Of a DNA stretch of 26,238 nt, positions 5,976-15,848 are shown in pieces. Each line of letters starts with the position of its first letter. Position 1 is the stretch's first letter. The position numbers and the translations under genes were made by a program. Source of the stretch: an uncultured Planctomycetaceae bacterium (lineage in GTDB: Bacteria > Planctomycetota > Planctomycetia > Pirellulales > Pirellulaceae); the NCBI GenBank assembly GCA_903927685.1, contig CAIYOB010000088.1, positions 1-26,238 of the forward strand. Reading direction: 5' to 3'. Under the pieces are notes generated by a model, which was not told the origin of the DNA, did no database searches, and saw nothing but the letters and a program-made list of their open reading frames with translations.

Positions 5976-8738
5976 CTATTTCGCCGCCGGCTGGACCTCA
6001 ACCCAAATCGGACTGAGCCAGGCCATGTTGCGGTCGCGCTGGATGACGCGGGCGTAATAGTAATGTGTCCCCGGTTCGACCTGCGCGTCCTGGAACTGGA
6101 ACGTCGCTTCGCGCGCCGGCGGTTCGGGTTGATGGCAATAGACAATCCGGTTGTCCTTGATCACGTCGATGCGGTCCAGCAGGGTCGTGCCGGTGACCTG
6201 GATCTGCAGGGGCGGGACTTGGGCGGCGGTGAACTGGCTGCCCATCAGGTGCGGACCCATCTGCATTCGGCAGTCGATCCTGTCGGTCGCCGCGTAACAG
6301 CGCCGCTGCAAAATGGCCTCCAACAACGACTCGTTGGTGAACGATTCGGCCCACACGCAGGTGTACGAATTGTGCGTGGCCAGGTGGTCGCTGCTGGCGA
6401 TGAAGCCGTACCGAAAACCCTTGGCCAGCGCGTTCCAGATGTAGCCGGCCGACTGCATCACGCCTCCATACTTGTCCGTGTCGCGCTGGGCCCGTGGATC
6501 GGGAGCGTTTTCGTATTCGGACGAATACCGGCAGCCCTGGTAGATCTCGATCACCGGCTCCATCGCCTCCGGGGCAAAGGCAAAGTCGGTGCCCATGACC
6601 GGGCTGGTGCTGGTGTGCGGGATCGTGACGGCGTTCTCGCCAAGCAACTGTTCCCAAAGTTCGGGCGGCGACAGCAACCGTTCCCCGGGATAGCTCGTGT
6701 TCGCGTCCCAGGGCCGATTGTCCGCCGTCCGCGGCACCCGCCGGATGTCCCGGCGCAAGCTGATGATGTTGCGGTGCCCCAGCGGGAACCGCTGGCTGCG
6801 CTCGTAGCCGTAGAACGGCTGGTGCACGCCGGTGACACGATGCAGGTCCGCCGTCTTGCCGGTCCGCCAGAAGTCATAGTCGTCCAGGATCTTGACGTGC
6901 TGGACGTGGTCGGTCACACACAGGAAATCCAGCCCGGCGGCGTCGATCGCGTAGCGGAAGGCGTCTTCCACGCTGCCGTCATCGCCCGTGCGGCAGACCG
7001 ACAGTTCGGTGTGGCGGTGCAGATCGCCGAAGTACAGGCCGAACCGCCGGTCCTGAGAGGAAAAGCTCGGACGCTCGACCGCCGGACGCTCCGTCCCGGC
7101 TACCGTGGCGGCCGGCAGCGGCTCCGCTTCCACCGGACTGCTCCGCCGCGGCCGCGCGGGCATCGTCGCGGCGTAGATGCGGCTGTCCCGCCCGACCGGA
7201 TCGACGCGGTGGTCGCTGCACCAGACGGCCCGCAGGCGGCGGTCGACCGTCGAGGCGGCGGCCATGCGGATATTCTGGCCTCCGGCGCTCGGGTCGAACT
7301 TCTGCGGCCGCGACCAGGCCTCGCCCAGCGAAGTGCCGTAGATCTCCCACACGCCACGGGGCCGCAAACAGCGGAAGAACAGCCACAACGTTCCCGCGTC
7401 GTCTGCTTTGAGCAACGGCAACTCGGTGGCGTTCTGAAACGTGTCGGGCGCCGTCCAGGCGGCCGAGCCGCGGAGGTCCTCCAACCGCCCGCGGCGCCAG
7501 CACGCCAACCGCACCGTCCGACCGGCCCGCAGCCCGGCATTGTGCGAGTCCAGGCCCCACTGCGGCTGCCCTTCTTCGTAGGCGATCCACAGCATCCCCG
7601 CGCCGTCAAACTCCAGGCTCGGGTGAGCTTCAAACCGATCCGTCGCCGCCACCCGCTGGACCGGCGACCACTGGCCTTGGGTGTGGACACTCAAGCACAC
7701 ATTGTAGGACTCGCTTTCCCAGCGGGACCAGGCCACCGCCAGGTGACCGTCGGCCGACGCGGCGAGGGCCGGATCCCAGTCGTTCGCCGGGCCGTCGCTC
7801 AGGCACTGCGGCGGCTGCCAGGAGCGGCCATCGCCCTGCTGGACGAAGATCCGCGAGCGGCCGTCGCGCCAGCCTTGCCAGGCGAGTGCGAGCGAGCCGT
7901 CGGACAGTGCCGCCACTGCGGGCGACTTGTCCACGCCCGCGTGGTCGGTCAAGCGGATCGCCGGCCCGCCTCGGACGGTGTCACCCGCAGGGTTCAGCGG
8001 ACGCGCGTACAGATCCCAGTTCTTGTCTCGCTGCTCGGCCCAGATCATGACGCAGCCGCCGTCCTGAAGCGGCGCCACGCCGAGGCCTTCCACGTCGCCG
8101 GGCGTGTCCAGGGCGTCGAACGGCGCCCCGGAATTGCCGTCCCGATCCAGCAGCAACCCGCAGATCTGGTCGCCGCCCGGGCCCGGCGGAGCCGCTTTGT
8201 CCCCGGCGGCGGGCGCAGGCAAGCCCAGAAACGCTCGCCACAGGACCAGCTGCCGGCCGTCCGCCAGGCGGCAGATCGCCGGATCGCTGTCCTGCGTCTT
8301 GTCGGTGGACAGCTTGCGCGGCACGGCGCCCAGGCTTTCGATCAGTCGCACCTCAAGCCGGCCGTGCTGTTTCGCTGGAAAACTGAGCTTTCCCGTGCGC
8401 TGCAGCTCGGCGATGGTCCACTGGAAATCACCCTGCTGACTCTCCAGCCGGACCGTGGTCCGGTCCCGGCCTTCCACAACCAGCTGCAGGCCGTCCGTGC
8501 CGTTGTTCAGCGTGTAGCTCTTGAAGGCGGGCGGCTGCAGCAGGTCGTGCAGATCCGCCTCAAACAAGACCGCCTGCAGCGAGACCAACTGCCCGTCCAG
8601 GACGCGGACCTGACCGTCCCAGTACAGTTCGCAAGGCTTCGGTCCGAAGCCCCACTCCAACTGCATCCGCACCTGTTCGCCCCAGACCGCGGATGCCGAC
8701 AAGCCGACGACCAGCAGACAGCTCAGTAGTTTGCGCAT
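5976..8738 (-). CDS. Secreted DUF3604/PHP-like protein with propeller-like N-terminal half, 920 aa
   Basis: The N-terminus MRKLLSCLLVVGLSASAVWG is a signal peptide, so the product is exported. The start at 8738 has GGAGGG about 9 nt upstream. Residues about 110-520 hold repeated sheet motifs (for example SPAVAALSDGSLALAWQGWR and DPALAASADGHLAVAWSRWE), typical of a TolB/sialidase-like propeller. The C-terminal part from about 567 is a DUF3604 domain with PHP-like metal ligands: FGDLHRHTELS (His574, His576), TDH (611), PHTSTSP (708) and SSDHLATH (785). DUF3604 proteins are thought to be metal-dependent hydrolases; the substrate is not known from the sequence. It is the last gene of a minus-strand cluster with the heme-domain protein and GH89, suggesting a role in breakdown of extracellular material. 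Three-way domain limits are estimates. Confidence 0.82.
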   Translation of the reverse strand: MRKLLSCLLVVGLSASAVWGEQVRMQLEWGFGPKPCELYWDGQVRVLDGQLVSLQAVLFEADLHDLLQPPAFKSYTLNNGTDGLQLVVEGRDRTTVRLESQQGDFQWTIAELQRTGKLSFPAKQHGRLEVRLIESLGAVPRKLSTDKTQDSDPAICRLADGRQLVLWRAFLGLPAPAAGDKAAPPGPGGDQICGLLLDRDGNSGAPFDALDTPGDVEGLGVAPLQDGGCVMIWAEQRDKNWDLYARPLNPAGDTVRGGPAIRLTDHAGVDKSPAVAALSDGSLALAWQGWRDGRSRIFVQQGDGRSWQPPQCLSDGPANDWDPALAASADGHLAVAWSRWESESYNVCLSVHTQGQWSPVQRVAATDRFEAHPSLEFDGAGMLWIAYEEGQPQWGLDSHNAGLRAGRTVRLACWRRGRLEDLRGSAAWTAPDTFQNATELPLLKADDAGTLWLFFRCLRPRGVWEIYGTSLGEAWSRPQKFDPSAGGQNIRMAAASTVDRRLRAVWCSDHRVDPVGRDSRIYAATMPARPRRSSPVEAEPLPAATVAGTERPAVERPSFSSQDRRFGLYFGDLHRHTELSVCRTGDDGSVEDAFRYAIDAAGLDFLCVTDHVQHVKILDDYDFWRTGKTADLHRVTGVHQPFYGYERSQRFPLGHRNIISLRRDIRRVPRTADNRPWDANTSYPGERLLSPPELWEQLLGENAVTIPHTSTSPVMGTDFAFAPEAMEPVIEIYQGCRYSSEYENAPDPRAQRDTDKYGGVMQSAGYIWNALAKGFRYGFIASSDHLATHNSYTCVWAESFTNESLLEAILQRRCYAATDRIDCRMQMGPHLMGSQFTAAQVPPLQIQVTGTTLLDRIDVIKDNRIVYCHQPEPPAREATFQFQDAQVEPGTHYYYARVIQRDRNMAWLSPIWVEVQPAAK

Positions 8739-8806
8739 GGCCAAGCCCTCCGCGGCGAGCATACCCGCAGCCGCCGGGGAGGGCAAGAGCCGAGATGTCT
8801 GTGACG

Positions 8807-11800
8807 TTACTGCGGACCGAGGGTAACGGCTTCGGCCGGAGCGTTTTCCACCGCCGGAGTCGCCGCTGGGGCCGCCTCAGGAGCCGCCTCCGTAGCCGCC
8901 GCCTCCGGAGCCGCCTCCGGAGCCGCCGTCCCCGGCCGGCTCGCCAGTTGTGGTCCGGTTTCGCTCAACAGAAACGCGAACAGGTCTTGGATCTGTTGCG
9001 CCGTCAGCGGCTCGAGCAAACCCTCGGGCATCTCCGAAGCGCGAATCGTTCGGGCTTCGTCGACTTGCTCCTGCGGCACCGCCACGCGCTGGCCGTCCGG
9101 CTGGACGACGGCGACGTTGCCGGCTTCCATCAGCGGGCTGATCCGCCCGGACACGATGCGTCCGCGGGTCGTGACGATGGTCTTGTTCAAGTACGGGACG
9201 GCGATGCTCTCGGACGGGTACAGCAGCGAACGCAGCACCTCGCGACGCATCAGGCGTTGGCCGAGCCCCGTCAAGTCCGGGGCGGGGCCCTGGCCTTGCT
9301 CACCGCAGCGATGACAGGCGGCACAGCCGGCCGAACCGAACACCGCCGCGCCGTTGGCGGCCGAGGCCGATTCACCGCCGCCGACGGCCACCTGACGGAC
9401 CAGGTCCTCGTACTTCCAGACCCGCCCCTCGCGCAGCGTGGGCGGCTCGGCCTGCGGATGGTCCGGCCAGGTCTGCGCGAACCAGTTCTGCCACGCGGTC
9501 AACTGGGCCTGGCTGTCGCCGTCCGAGACCTGTTGGGTCCCCGTCCAGTGCTCCAGCAGCGCGACGGCGGCGTCGGCGCCGGGGCGATCCAGTTCCAAGC
9601 CGCGGAGGATCACCTGCCGGTAGAATTCCGGGTCCTCCGGGGCCAACTTGACCAGCTTCAACTTTTCCAGGATCTCCTGGGCCACGTCGGCCTCGACAAT
9701 CGCCAAGCTGCGGACCAGGTAATCCCAGTTCTCGCCGGTGGGCCATTGGGCCAACCCCATGGCGACCGCCGGCCGCCGCTCGGGATCCGCATCCCACAAG
9801 CCCCGCAGGTAGGCCAAGGACTCCGCGTCGCCGCTGCGGGCCAGCACGGCCACGATCCCGACCTTCAACCGCGTGGTGGTCGGATCGCGGTTCTCCTGCA
9901 ACCGCCCGTCCACCTGCTTGAGCGCCGCCAGAGTGGCCGCGTCCAGTTGCTGGGGCAAGCGGTACAGCAGGGCCACGGCCGCATGCGGCCAACGGTCGCC
10001 GTCGATCAGGATTTCCCGCACTCGTTCGTCGGACAGCGACTGGGCAAAACTGCGACTGGCCTTGGTGACCGCACTGGTGCGGTTGCGGCCCCCGGATTGG
10101 CCCTGCGCCGCGTCCAGGAACTCGATCAATTGAATCTGTTGGCCCGCGTTCCAGCCGTCCGACAGCAGCGGCAGGCACAGAGCGACGTGGAGCTTGTCCA
10201 CCTCGTGCACATCCGCGGAGCCCAGGTACTCGAGGTAGCGGTCCATGGCGGACGACACGCGCAGGTAGGTCAGCAGCGTCATCAGTTCGCGATTGATCAG
10301 CCGGTCGCTGGATGGAAACTCCTCGGCCAGCAGCCCAGCGGTCGAGGCGGCCGCGCCGGCCTCGAGCGGGCCCCGGATCAGGGCCACTTGCATCACGCGC
10401 AGCAGATCGATGAAGTCCCGGTCGGTGGTGAAGCCGCCGGCCAGGACGGTCGTCCGGTCCAGCACTCGCCGAGCGTTCTCCGGCCCCGGCTGCGCCACCA
10501 GCAGGGCCAGGCTGGCTTGCAGGACCACCCGGAGGTTGTCGCTGGCCAGCAGTTGTTCGGACCACTGGTCGGCCGGAATCCGCTCCAGCAGCCGGCGCGC
10601 GGACCACGCGATGAACCGGTCGTCGGATTTCAACAGGTCGATCAACTTGTCCACCGGCGGTGCCTGGCCGGCTCGTGCCAGCGCCTCGCAGGCCCGGCGG
10701 CAAACGATCCGGTCGCTGTCGCTCAGCAGCCCGATCAGGGCCTCGCGCGTTTCGTCGTCGGCGTGCAGCCCCATCAGTTCCACAGCTTTCGCCCGCACCT
10801 GCTCGGTTTCCGCGACGGCCAGGGGCGTCAAGCTGGCGGCCGCAGGCGTGGGGCCGAACAGCTGCATCAGGTCCAAGGCACGCGAGCGGTAGTGCCACGG
10901 ATTGGCATTGCTGGTGGCGACGCCCAGGATCGAACGGTCCCAGTCTTTGCTCAGCGCGGCCTTGTCAGCCGCGATCCGCTGCCGGCTCCACGCCGCGTCC
11001 AACTGCGGCTGGCGAATCACGGCGCTCAAACCGGACCCCCAGTCTTTCGCATGCGGCGGCTGCGGGCCCGTCCAGCGAATGCGGTACAAGCCGCCCGCCA
11101 TGCCCTCGTCGCCCGTGACAAAATACAAGGCGCCGTCGGGAGCGACCGCGAGGTCGGTCACGTGCAGCGAAGGATCGTCGACAAACAGTTCCGAGGTGGC
11201 TGAGTACGAGCCGCCGTTGGGCTTGAGTCTCAGGGCGCTGATCTTGCCCAGCGTCCAGTTGGCGACGAACAGCGAGTTCCGGTACTCCTCCGGGAACGCG
11301 TAGTGGTTGTAGAACACCATGCCCGACACGCGTCCGCGGCCGGTCTCGAGGGTCGGCGGCAGACGGTCGACGAAGTGTTCGGGCCATTTGGCCGCCCCGC
11401 TCCGCCAGCCGAATTCCGCACCGGGCAGAACATGGTAAACGGCCGCGTGCCGGAACCAGGGAGTCCCGACGTCCGTCGCCGCTTCGCTGTCCTGCGCGAA
11501 CAACTCGCCCAACTGATCAAACGCCAAATCTGTGGCGTCGTGCAACCCGCCCGCCACCGCCTGTAACTGTTGGCCGTCGGGCGTCAGGCGCAGGATCGTC
11601 CCGGCCGGCGATTGGACTTCGGCCATCTCCGCGTCGGAATCCGGGTACCGCGGCGTCACCAGATCGCCCTCGTAATGGTCGCGATAGGGGCTGGCCAGAT
11701 TCACCGGCATGGCCGACTTGCTCTGGCACCCCACCGCCACATACAGCAGACCGTCCGCTCCCAGCGCCAGCCCGTGCGGACCATAGCGGCCGCCGGCGCC

Positions 11801-12985
11801 TTCGAATTTCAACACCGCCCGGATCTGCTCAAACTGGCCGTCGCGGTTCTGATCGGTCAGCCGGTACAGGGCGAGGCCTTCCGGCCCCTGCCCCGTGGCA
11901 AACAGGTCGCCGTTCAGGCACAGCAGTCCCCGGCAGTCCTTGAGTTGATCGCTGGCCACGCGGACTTGATCCACCAACCCGTCGTGATTGGCGTCGTAGA
12001 TCAGCACCACGCCGCCCTGCTCGCGCGCGGCCACGACGTGCCCGAATTCGTTGAAGGTCATGGCCAGCAGCGACCCGGTGGTCTCGCTGTCCAACACCTG
12101 CTCGACCACGAATTGCTCGTCGTTCCGCGGGACACTGTTGCCAGCCGGCGCATCCGCCGCGGCGGCGATGCTGGCGGCTGGCGCGGGATTCGGAGCAGGA
12201 CTCGGTGTTCGACTTGGCGCCCGACTCGGCGCGGGCGCCGGATTCGCCGTCGGACTCGGACTGGGCGTACGGGTCAACGACGCCGCGGACTTGGCCACTT
12301 CCCGCGGTTCCTTGGCGCTGCTGACCGCCGCCGGTGCTGGGCCATCGGCGGGCGTCGGCTCGTTCGTCCGCACGGCCTCGGACGTCGGTTCCTCGGCGGG
12401 TGCCGGGGAACCGGCCAACTGCGGCTCGCCCTGAACGTCGTCCCACGGCGGCGTCTTGCCGACCAGACCCAGCGTCTGCGCCTCGGCCCACCGCGAGTCG
12501 TTGTACAGCGGCGTATGCCACAGCGGCAGCGGCCACACGTTGGTCAACCAGGTCGCGTCAGTGCCAACCGTTTTCGTCCCGCGCACCCCGTCCTTGATGG
12601 TCAGCCGGACTCCCAACGCCGCCGTCGAGCCTTGCGTGTTCGTCACGCGGACGGCGATCAGGTTCTCGCCGGTCCGCAGGAAACTGGTCACGTCGTACTG
12701 GTCCAGGGCCTCCGTGGTCTTGCCCGTGCCGATCCGGCGGCCGTTCAGGAAAGCCTCGTACTCGTCGTCCGCCGCGATTTTCAGTTCTCCGGCGGTCGGT
12801 TCGTCCACTGTAAAGGACTTGCGGAAGCAGCAGACGCCCTCTGGCACGCTGCCCGTCCGCTGGTCTGCCGACCAGATCCACTGCGGCTGCTGCGCGGCCG
12901 GCGCGACCCCCGGCAGGAACAGCACCGCACACCACATGACCGTACCACGGAGTCCAAGTTGAATTGATCGGTGAGCAGGTATCAT
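8807..12985 (-). CDS. Giant propeller/HEAT/cytochrome c protein of Pirellula/Verrucomicrobium type, 1392 aa
   Basis: A signal peptide (MWCAVLFLPGVAPAA near the start) is followed by a jelly-roll ligand-binding-like domain (about 35-165), a Pro/Ala/Ser-rich linker (about 195-290), a sorbosone-dehydrogenase-like propeller of the TIGR02604 kind (about 295-640) with Ca-loop-like DANHDGLVD and DQNRDGQFE, HEAT-like repeats (about 690-1170), and a C-terminal heme domain of the TIGR02603 kind. That domain has GCAACH (Cys1221, Cys1224, His1225) and a likely axial Met1319 in SEMPEGL. An Ala/Pro/Glu repeat tail ends it. The family is abundant in planctomycetes and is presumed to be periplasmic and redox-active, perhaps oxidising sugars or passing electrons. 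No clear ribosome binding site precedes the ATG at 12985; Met17 is an alternative start. Confidence 0.88.
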   Translation of the reverse strand: MIPAHRSIQLGLRGTVMWCAVLFLPGVAPAAQQPQWIWSADQRTGSVPEGVCCFRKSFTVDEPTAGELKIAADDEYEAFLNGRRIGTGKTTEALDQYDVTSFLRTGENLIAVRVTNTQGSTAALGVRLTIKDGVRGTKTVGTDATWLTNVWPLPLWHTPLYNDSRWAEAQTLGLVGKTPPWDDVQGEPQLAGSPAPAEEPTSEAVRTNEPTPADGPAPAAVSSAKEPREVAKSAASLTRTPSPSPTANPAPAPSRAPSRTPSPAPNPAPAASIAAAADAPAGNSVPRNDEQFVVEQVLDSETTGSLLAMTFNEFGHVVAAREQGGVVLIYDANHDGLVDQVRVASDQLKDCRGLLCLNGDLFATGQGPEGLALYRLTDQNRDGQFEQIRAVLKFEGAGGRYGPHGLALGADGLLYVAVGCQSKSAMPVNLASPYRDHYEGDLVTPRYPDSDAEMAEVQSPAGTILRLTPDGQQLQAVAGGLHDATDLAFDQLGELFAQDSEAATDVGTPWFRHAAVYHVLPGAEFGWRSGAAKWPEHFVDRLPPTLETGRGRVSGMVFYNHYAFPEEYRNSLFVANWTLGKISALRLKPNGGSYSATSELFVDDPSLHVTDLAVAPDGALYFVTGDEGMAGGLYRIRWTGPQPPHAKDWGSGLSAVIRQPQLDAAWSRQRIAADKAALSKDWDRSILGVATSNANPWHYRSRALDLMQLFGPTPAAASLTPLAVAETEQVRAKAVELMGLHADDETREALIGLLSDSDRIVCRRACEALARAGQAPPVDKLIDLLKSDDRFIAWSARRLLERIPADQWSEQLLASDNLRVVLQASLALLVAQPGPENARRVLDRTTVLAGGFTTDRDFIDLLRVMQVALIRGPLEAGAAASTAGLLAEEFPSSDRLINRELMTLLTYLRVSSAMDRYLEYLGSADVHEVDKLHVALCLPLLSDGWNAGQQIQLIEFLDAAQGQSGGRNRTSAVTKASRSFAQSLSDERVREILIDGDRWPHAAVALLYRLPQQLDAATLAALKQVDGRLQENRDPTTTRLKVGIVAVLARSGDAESLAYLRGLWDADPERRPAVAMGLAQWPTGENWDYLVRSLAIVEADVAQEILEKLKLVKLAPEDPEFYRQVILRGLELDRPGADAAVALLEHWTGTQQVSDGDSQAQLTAWQNWFAQTWPDHPQAEPPTLREGRVWKYEDLVRQVAVGGGESASAANGAAVFGSAGCAACHRCGEQGQGPAPDLTGLGQRLMRREVLRSLLYPSESIAVPYLNKTIVTTRGRIVSGRISPLMEAGNVAVVQPDGQRVAVPQEQVDEARTIRASEMPEGLLEPLTAQQIQDLFAFLLSETGPQLASRPGTAAPEAAPEAAATEAAPEAAPAATPAVENAPAEAVTLGPQ
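8868..8932 (-). repeat. GC-rich tandem repeat encoding an Ala/Pro/Glu tail
   Basis: Degenerate units of about 12-15 nt built on GGAGCCGCCTCC encode APEAAPEAAATEAAPEAAPA near the C-terminus of the heme-domain protein. Such runs are prone to slippage and length change. The protein stretch is probably a flexible tail. Confidence 0.75.
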
Positions 12986-13200
12986 CAGACGGCCCAGTCA
13001 AAAGGAGACAGAGGTTATGGCGTCCTGCCGACGTCGCGCAAGGACGGACGAGCGCCCACGGTCGGGACCCAGCGCGCGGAGATTACCAACAAACGGCTCG
13101 GCGAGGCAACAGGAAAAAAAGACTCGCCAAAGAAGCCTGGGAAGGCTGCGGGAACTGGGGAGGGAGAAAAGCGGCCTTGCGAGGCGCGATCAACGCGCAC

Positions 13201-15780
13201 CTATTCCGCGAACGCCATGACTTCGACCAGGTGGCGGCCCGTGTTGGCCGAATTGTGCGGCTGGGTGATCCGTAGGTAACGGACCGGGCGGGAGGCAAAA
13301 CGGCAGGTGTAGCCGGCGGCCGTCGAGGCCTCGCGATTGTCCCGCCGATCGGCGACCAGGTCCCAGGACTTGCCGTCCAGCGACGTCTCGACGGTAAAGC
13401 CGTAGTGCCGCGTGTCCCCGTAGTAGCCGACCACGACGACGCGGCCGACCGGCGTGGGCGTCTGGAGATCGACTTGCCACCAGGCCGCCGCATCCTTACT
13501 GACATCGGTAGCCCAAAACGCGTCGGTCGAACCAGCCCAGCCGTCGTTGGCCAGTTGAGCCGGGTACGGCGGCAGGGCGTGCGAGCAGGTTGCCGGTTTG
13601 CCGGTCGTCAGGCTGACGGCATCCGGCTTGAACTCGTCGGCGTACTTCTCCCACAGTCGCCGAGCCACTGCGACACTGTCGCCCTGCGGGACAGCCGGAT
13701 AGGTCTCGCGGCCGTCGGACCACTGGGCCATCCACGGTCGCAAAGAGGATTGAAATGCGTTTTGATCGAAAGGCTTGCCCTCTTGGAGGCAGACCGCCAG
13801 TTCGCTGAACAGCCGCTGCCAGCGAGGCCGGTAGTAGCCGGCGATCAGGCCCGACCATTCCTTGCGCGCGTAATCGTCGATCGCCGGGCCTTCGCCCCAC
13901 AAAGTCAGCACCCGCCGGGCATTCCACTCGAACCGGGCGCGCTCGGCGTCGGTCGTGCCCCAGCGTTTGGCGTCCTCCAGGCAGCGGCCCAGCAGGAACT
14001 CGCCGCGTGTCGCCAGCAACTCGTCCAGTTCCTGCAGCAGGTCCAGAAACCGCTGCGACGCTTGTCCCAGGGCCCGGCCGTCCTTGGCCTGCCAGGCTTG
14101 GACGGCCTGCCGATGCAGGACCGAGGCGTGGCCGGACAGGGCCTGTCGAGCGACATTGACCAGGTCGTAGCGAAACGTGTCGGCGGCGCCCAATTCAGCA
14201 GCCGCTTGCAGCAGCAAACGCCACGCCTCGGCCAACTGCGGACTGGTGTGCCCGCCAGCGCCGCCCAGCGCCGGAGTCCGGTCGATCATCGAGCGGGCGC
14301 TCGCGGGACTGCCGTAGGCGGTCGTCAGCAGGAGCTGCCAAGCGCGGACGGCATCGGGGTTGGCCCGTCCGTAACGGTGTTGCGCATACTGCTCGACCCA
14401 CGTCTCGAGACTCGCGGGCTCGGCACGCCAAGCCAGCTCGAACATCAGGTCCAGCACCGCCGGATCGTAGCCCAGCCCTTCATTGACGAATCCCAGGCCG
14501 ACCAGCCGGCCGCTGTGCGGGTCGCGGCGGGCGGCCGGCAAGTCGGCCGCGATCTTGTTCAGCGGCCCGCCCAGGAACACCGTGTTGCCGAAATTCTGGA
14601 TGTTGCACCACAGCCAAGGCTTGCCGCAGAAAGCCTCGGTCTCGTTCCACATCGGCCGGGATTCACAGTACAAGTCCAGCACGGCCATCCGTTCGTCGGG
14701 CACGGCATCCAGGAACGCCTTGATCCGCGGCTGGGTCCAGAAGTCCCGGTTGAACATGAAAGCCCAGCCCTGCAGCACCCACACGGCCTCCGGGTCGTTG
14801 GCGACCAGCCCCTGGTAGATCGCGCGGCTCAAACGTTCCAGGTATTCGAGATCGCCCCGCGGCGGGGTCATTTCGATGAACGTGTCGGCCGCGTACAAGT
14901 GATCGGTGCCAAACCGCTTGGCCTGCTCCTCCAGAAACAGCTGCGCGACGCGGGCGAACAGGGGATCGAGCGGGTCCAGCAGGTGCGTCTGCCACTCGAT
15001 CCACCGGATGCGGTGCAACTTGGCTTCCGGGAACTTGGCCGCGAGCGCCGCCGGCACGTGCCCCGTAAAGCCCTGCAGCACGGGCGTCATGCCCAGCTCG
15101 CGCTGGCGGGCCAAGATCTTCTTCTGCAACTCCTCGTGCCGCTGGATCCAGTCGGCCGGCAAGGGCCCACCCCAGCCGTCCAGGCAACCCATCCACTGGA
15201 ACGGCAAGAACGGCGGCCCGGCCAGGAACTCGGTGATCTCCGCCTCGCTCATCCCCAGCCGCTGGCAGACCGCCTGCCAGACGGCTTCCTGTCCCGTGAC
15301 GGCCAGCGGCATGTTCACGCCGTGCAACGCCATCCAGTCGATCAGTTCCTGCCACTGTTCCCAGTCCCACCACGGCAGCGAATAGCCGAAGCAGCAGTAG
15401 TTCAGGAAGTAGCGGTACCGGGTCCAGGTGACTTGCCGGTCCTTCGTCGTCACCCGGGGCAGCGGATCGGGCAGGTTCAGTTGGCGGCCGTGCAACGAGA
15501 CGTGGCAATGGCAGTAGTGATTGAGGTACCAATTGAGCCCTGTCGCCAGCGCCACGCCCGTGTTGCCCCGGAGCACCACGCGCTCGCCGCGCGATTCGAT
15601 CTCGAACACGTCCCGGCCCTCGTCCGCCGGCAGGACTTCGAACTCGAACCGGTCCACGTGCTGGGGCAGCAACCGCTGCACCAAGGCGCGGGCGGCGGCG
15701 GACGGCGGCGGCAGCTCAGCCCCGTGGGCGGTGGCAAGGCACGTCACGGACAGCCAGGCGAAGACGAGTCGTGTCAGCAT
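13201..15780 (-). CDS. GH89 alpha-N-acetylglucosaminidase with C-terminal CBM32-like domain, 859 aa
   Basis: This is a secreted retaining glycosidase that removes terminal alpha-linked N-acetylglucosamine. The signal peptide is MLTRLVFAWLSVTCLATAHG; the start at 15780 has AGGAG about 7 nt upstream. GH89 signatures are clear: RYRYFLNYCCFGYSLPWWDW, MALHGVNMPLAVTGQEAVWQ, and ADTFIEMTPP with Glu303 (matching human NAGLU Glu316). Also present are LQGWAFMF, WCNIQNFGN and GFVNEGLGYDP with Glu434 (matching Glu446); these two Glu are the catalytic pair. Residues about 730-859 are an F5/8 type C (CBM32-like) domain with WWQVDL and RYLRITQP. Gut and soil bacteria use GH89 enzymes on mucin-like or gastric glycans. 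Here it sits in a minus-strand cluster with a papain-fold hydrolase and heme and DUF3604 proteins. Confidence 0.95.
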   Translation of the reverse strand: MLTRLVFAWLSVTCLATAHGAELPPPSAAARALVQRLLPQHVDRFEFEVLPADEGRDVFEIESRGERVVLRGNTGVALATGLNWYLNHYCHCHVSLHGRQLNLPDPLPRVTTKDRQVTWTRYRYFLNYCCFGYSLPWWDWEQWQELIDWMALHGVNMPLAVTGQEAVWQAVCQRLGMSEAEITEFLAGPPFLPFQWMGCLDGWGGPLPADWIQRHEELQKKILARQRELGMTPVLQGFTGHVPAALAAKFPEAKLHRIRWIEWQTHLLDPLDPLFARVAQLFLEEQAKRFGTDHLYAADTFIEMTPPRGDLEYLERLSRAIYQGLVANDPEAVWVLQGWAFMFNRDFWTQPRIKAFLDAVPDERMAVLDLYCESRPMWNETEAFCGKPWLWCNIQNFGNTVFLGGPLNKIAADLPAARRDPHSGRLVGLGFVNEGLGYDPAVLDLMFELAWRAEPASLETWVEQYAQHRYGRANPDAVRAWQLLLTTAYGSPASARSMIDRTPALGGAGGHTSPQLAEAWRLLLQAAAELGAADTFRYDLVNVARQALSGHASVLHRQAVQAWQAKDGRALGQASQRFLDLLQELDELLATRGEFLLGRCLEDAKRWGTTDAERARFEWNARRVLTLWGEGPAIDDYARKEWSGLIAGYYRPRWQRLFSELAVCLQEGKPFDQNAFQSSLRPWMAQWSDGRETYPAVPQGDSVAVARRLWEKYADEFKPDAVSLTTGKPATCSHALPPYPAQLANDGWAGSTDAFWATDVSKDAAAWWQVDLQTPTPVGRVVVVGYYGDTRHYGFTVETSLDGKSWDLVADRRDNREASTAAGYTCRFASRPVRYLRITQPHNSANTGRHLVEVMAFAE

Positions 15781-15848
15781 GGTCAAGCTCCTGGGGTGGC
15801 GTCGCAGTCTCCAGCGAAGCAGAACGCCTCCCGGTTTTCGGCGTCCGC

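Noticed and set aside
5961..8729. A 922-codon plus-strand open frame opposite the DUF3604 gene
   Set aside because: It has no recognisable domains, is rich in Arg/Val/Pro and mirrors the real gene's codon pattern; long antisense frames are expected at this G+C content.
13114..13147. Possible minus-strand terminator between GH89 and the heme-domain gene
   Set aside because: The stem AGCCT/AGGCT is only 5 bp and the T-run begins 13 nt later, which is not a convincing intrinsic terminator.
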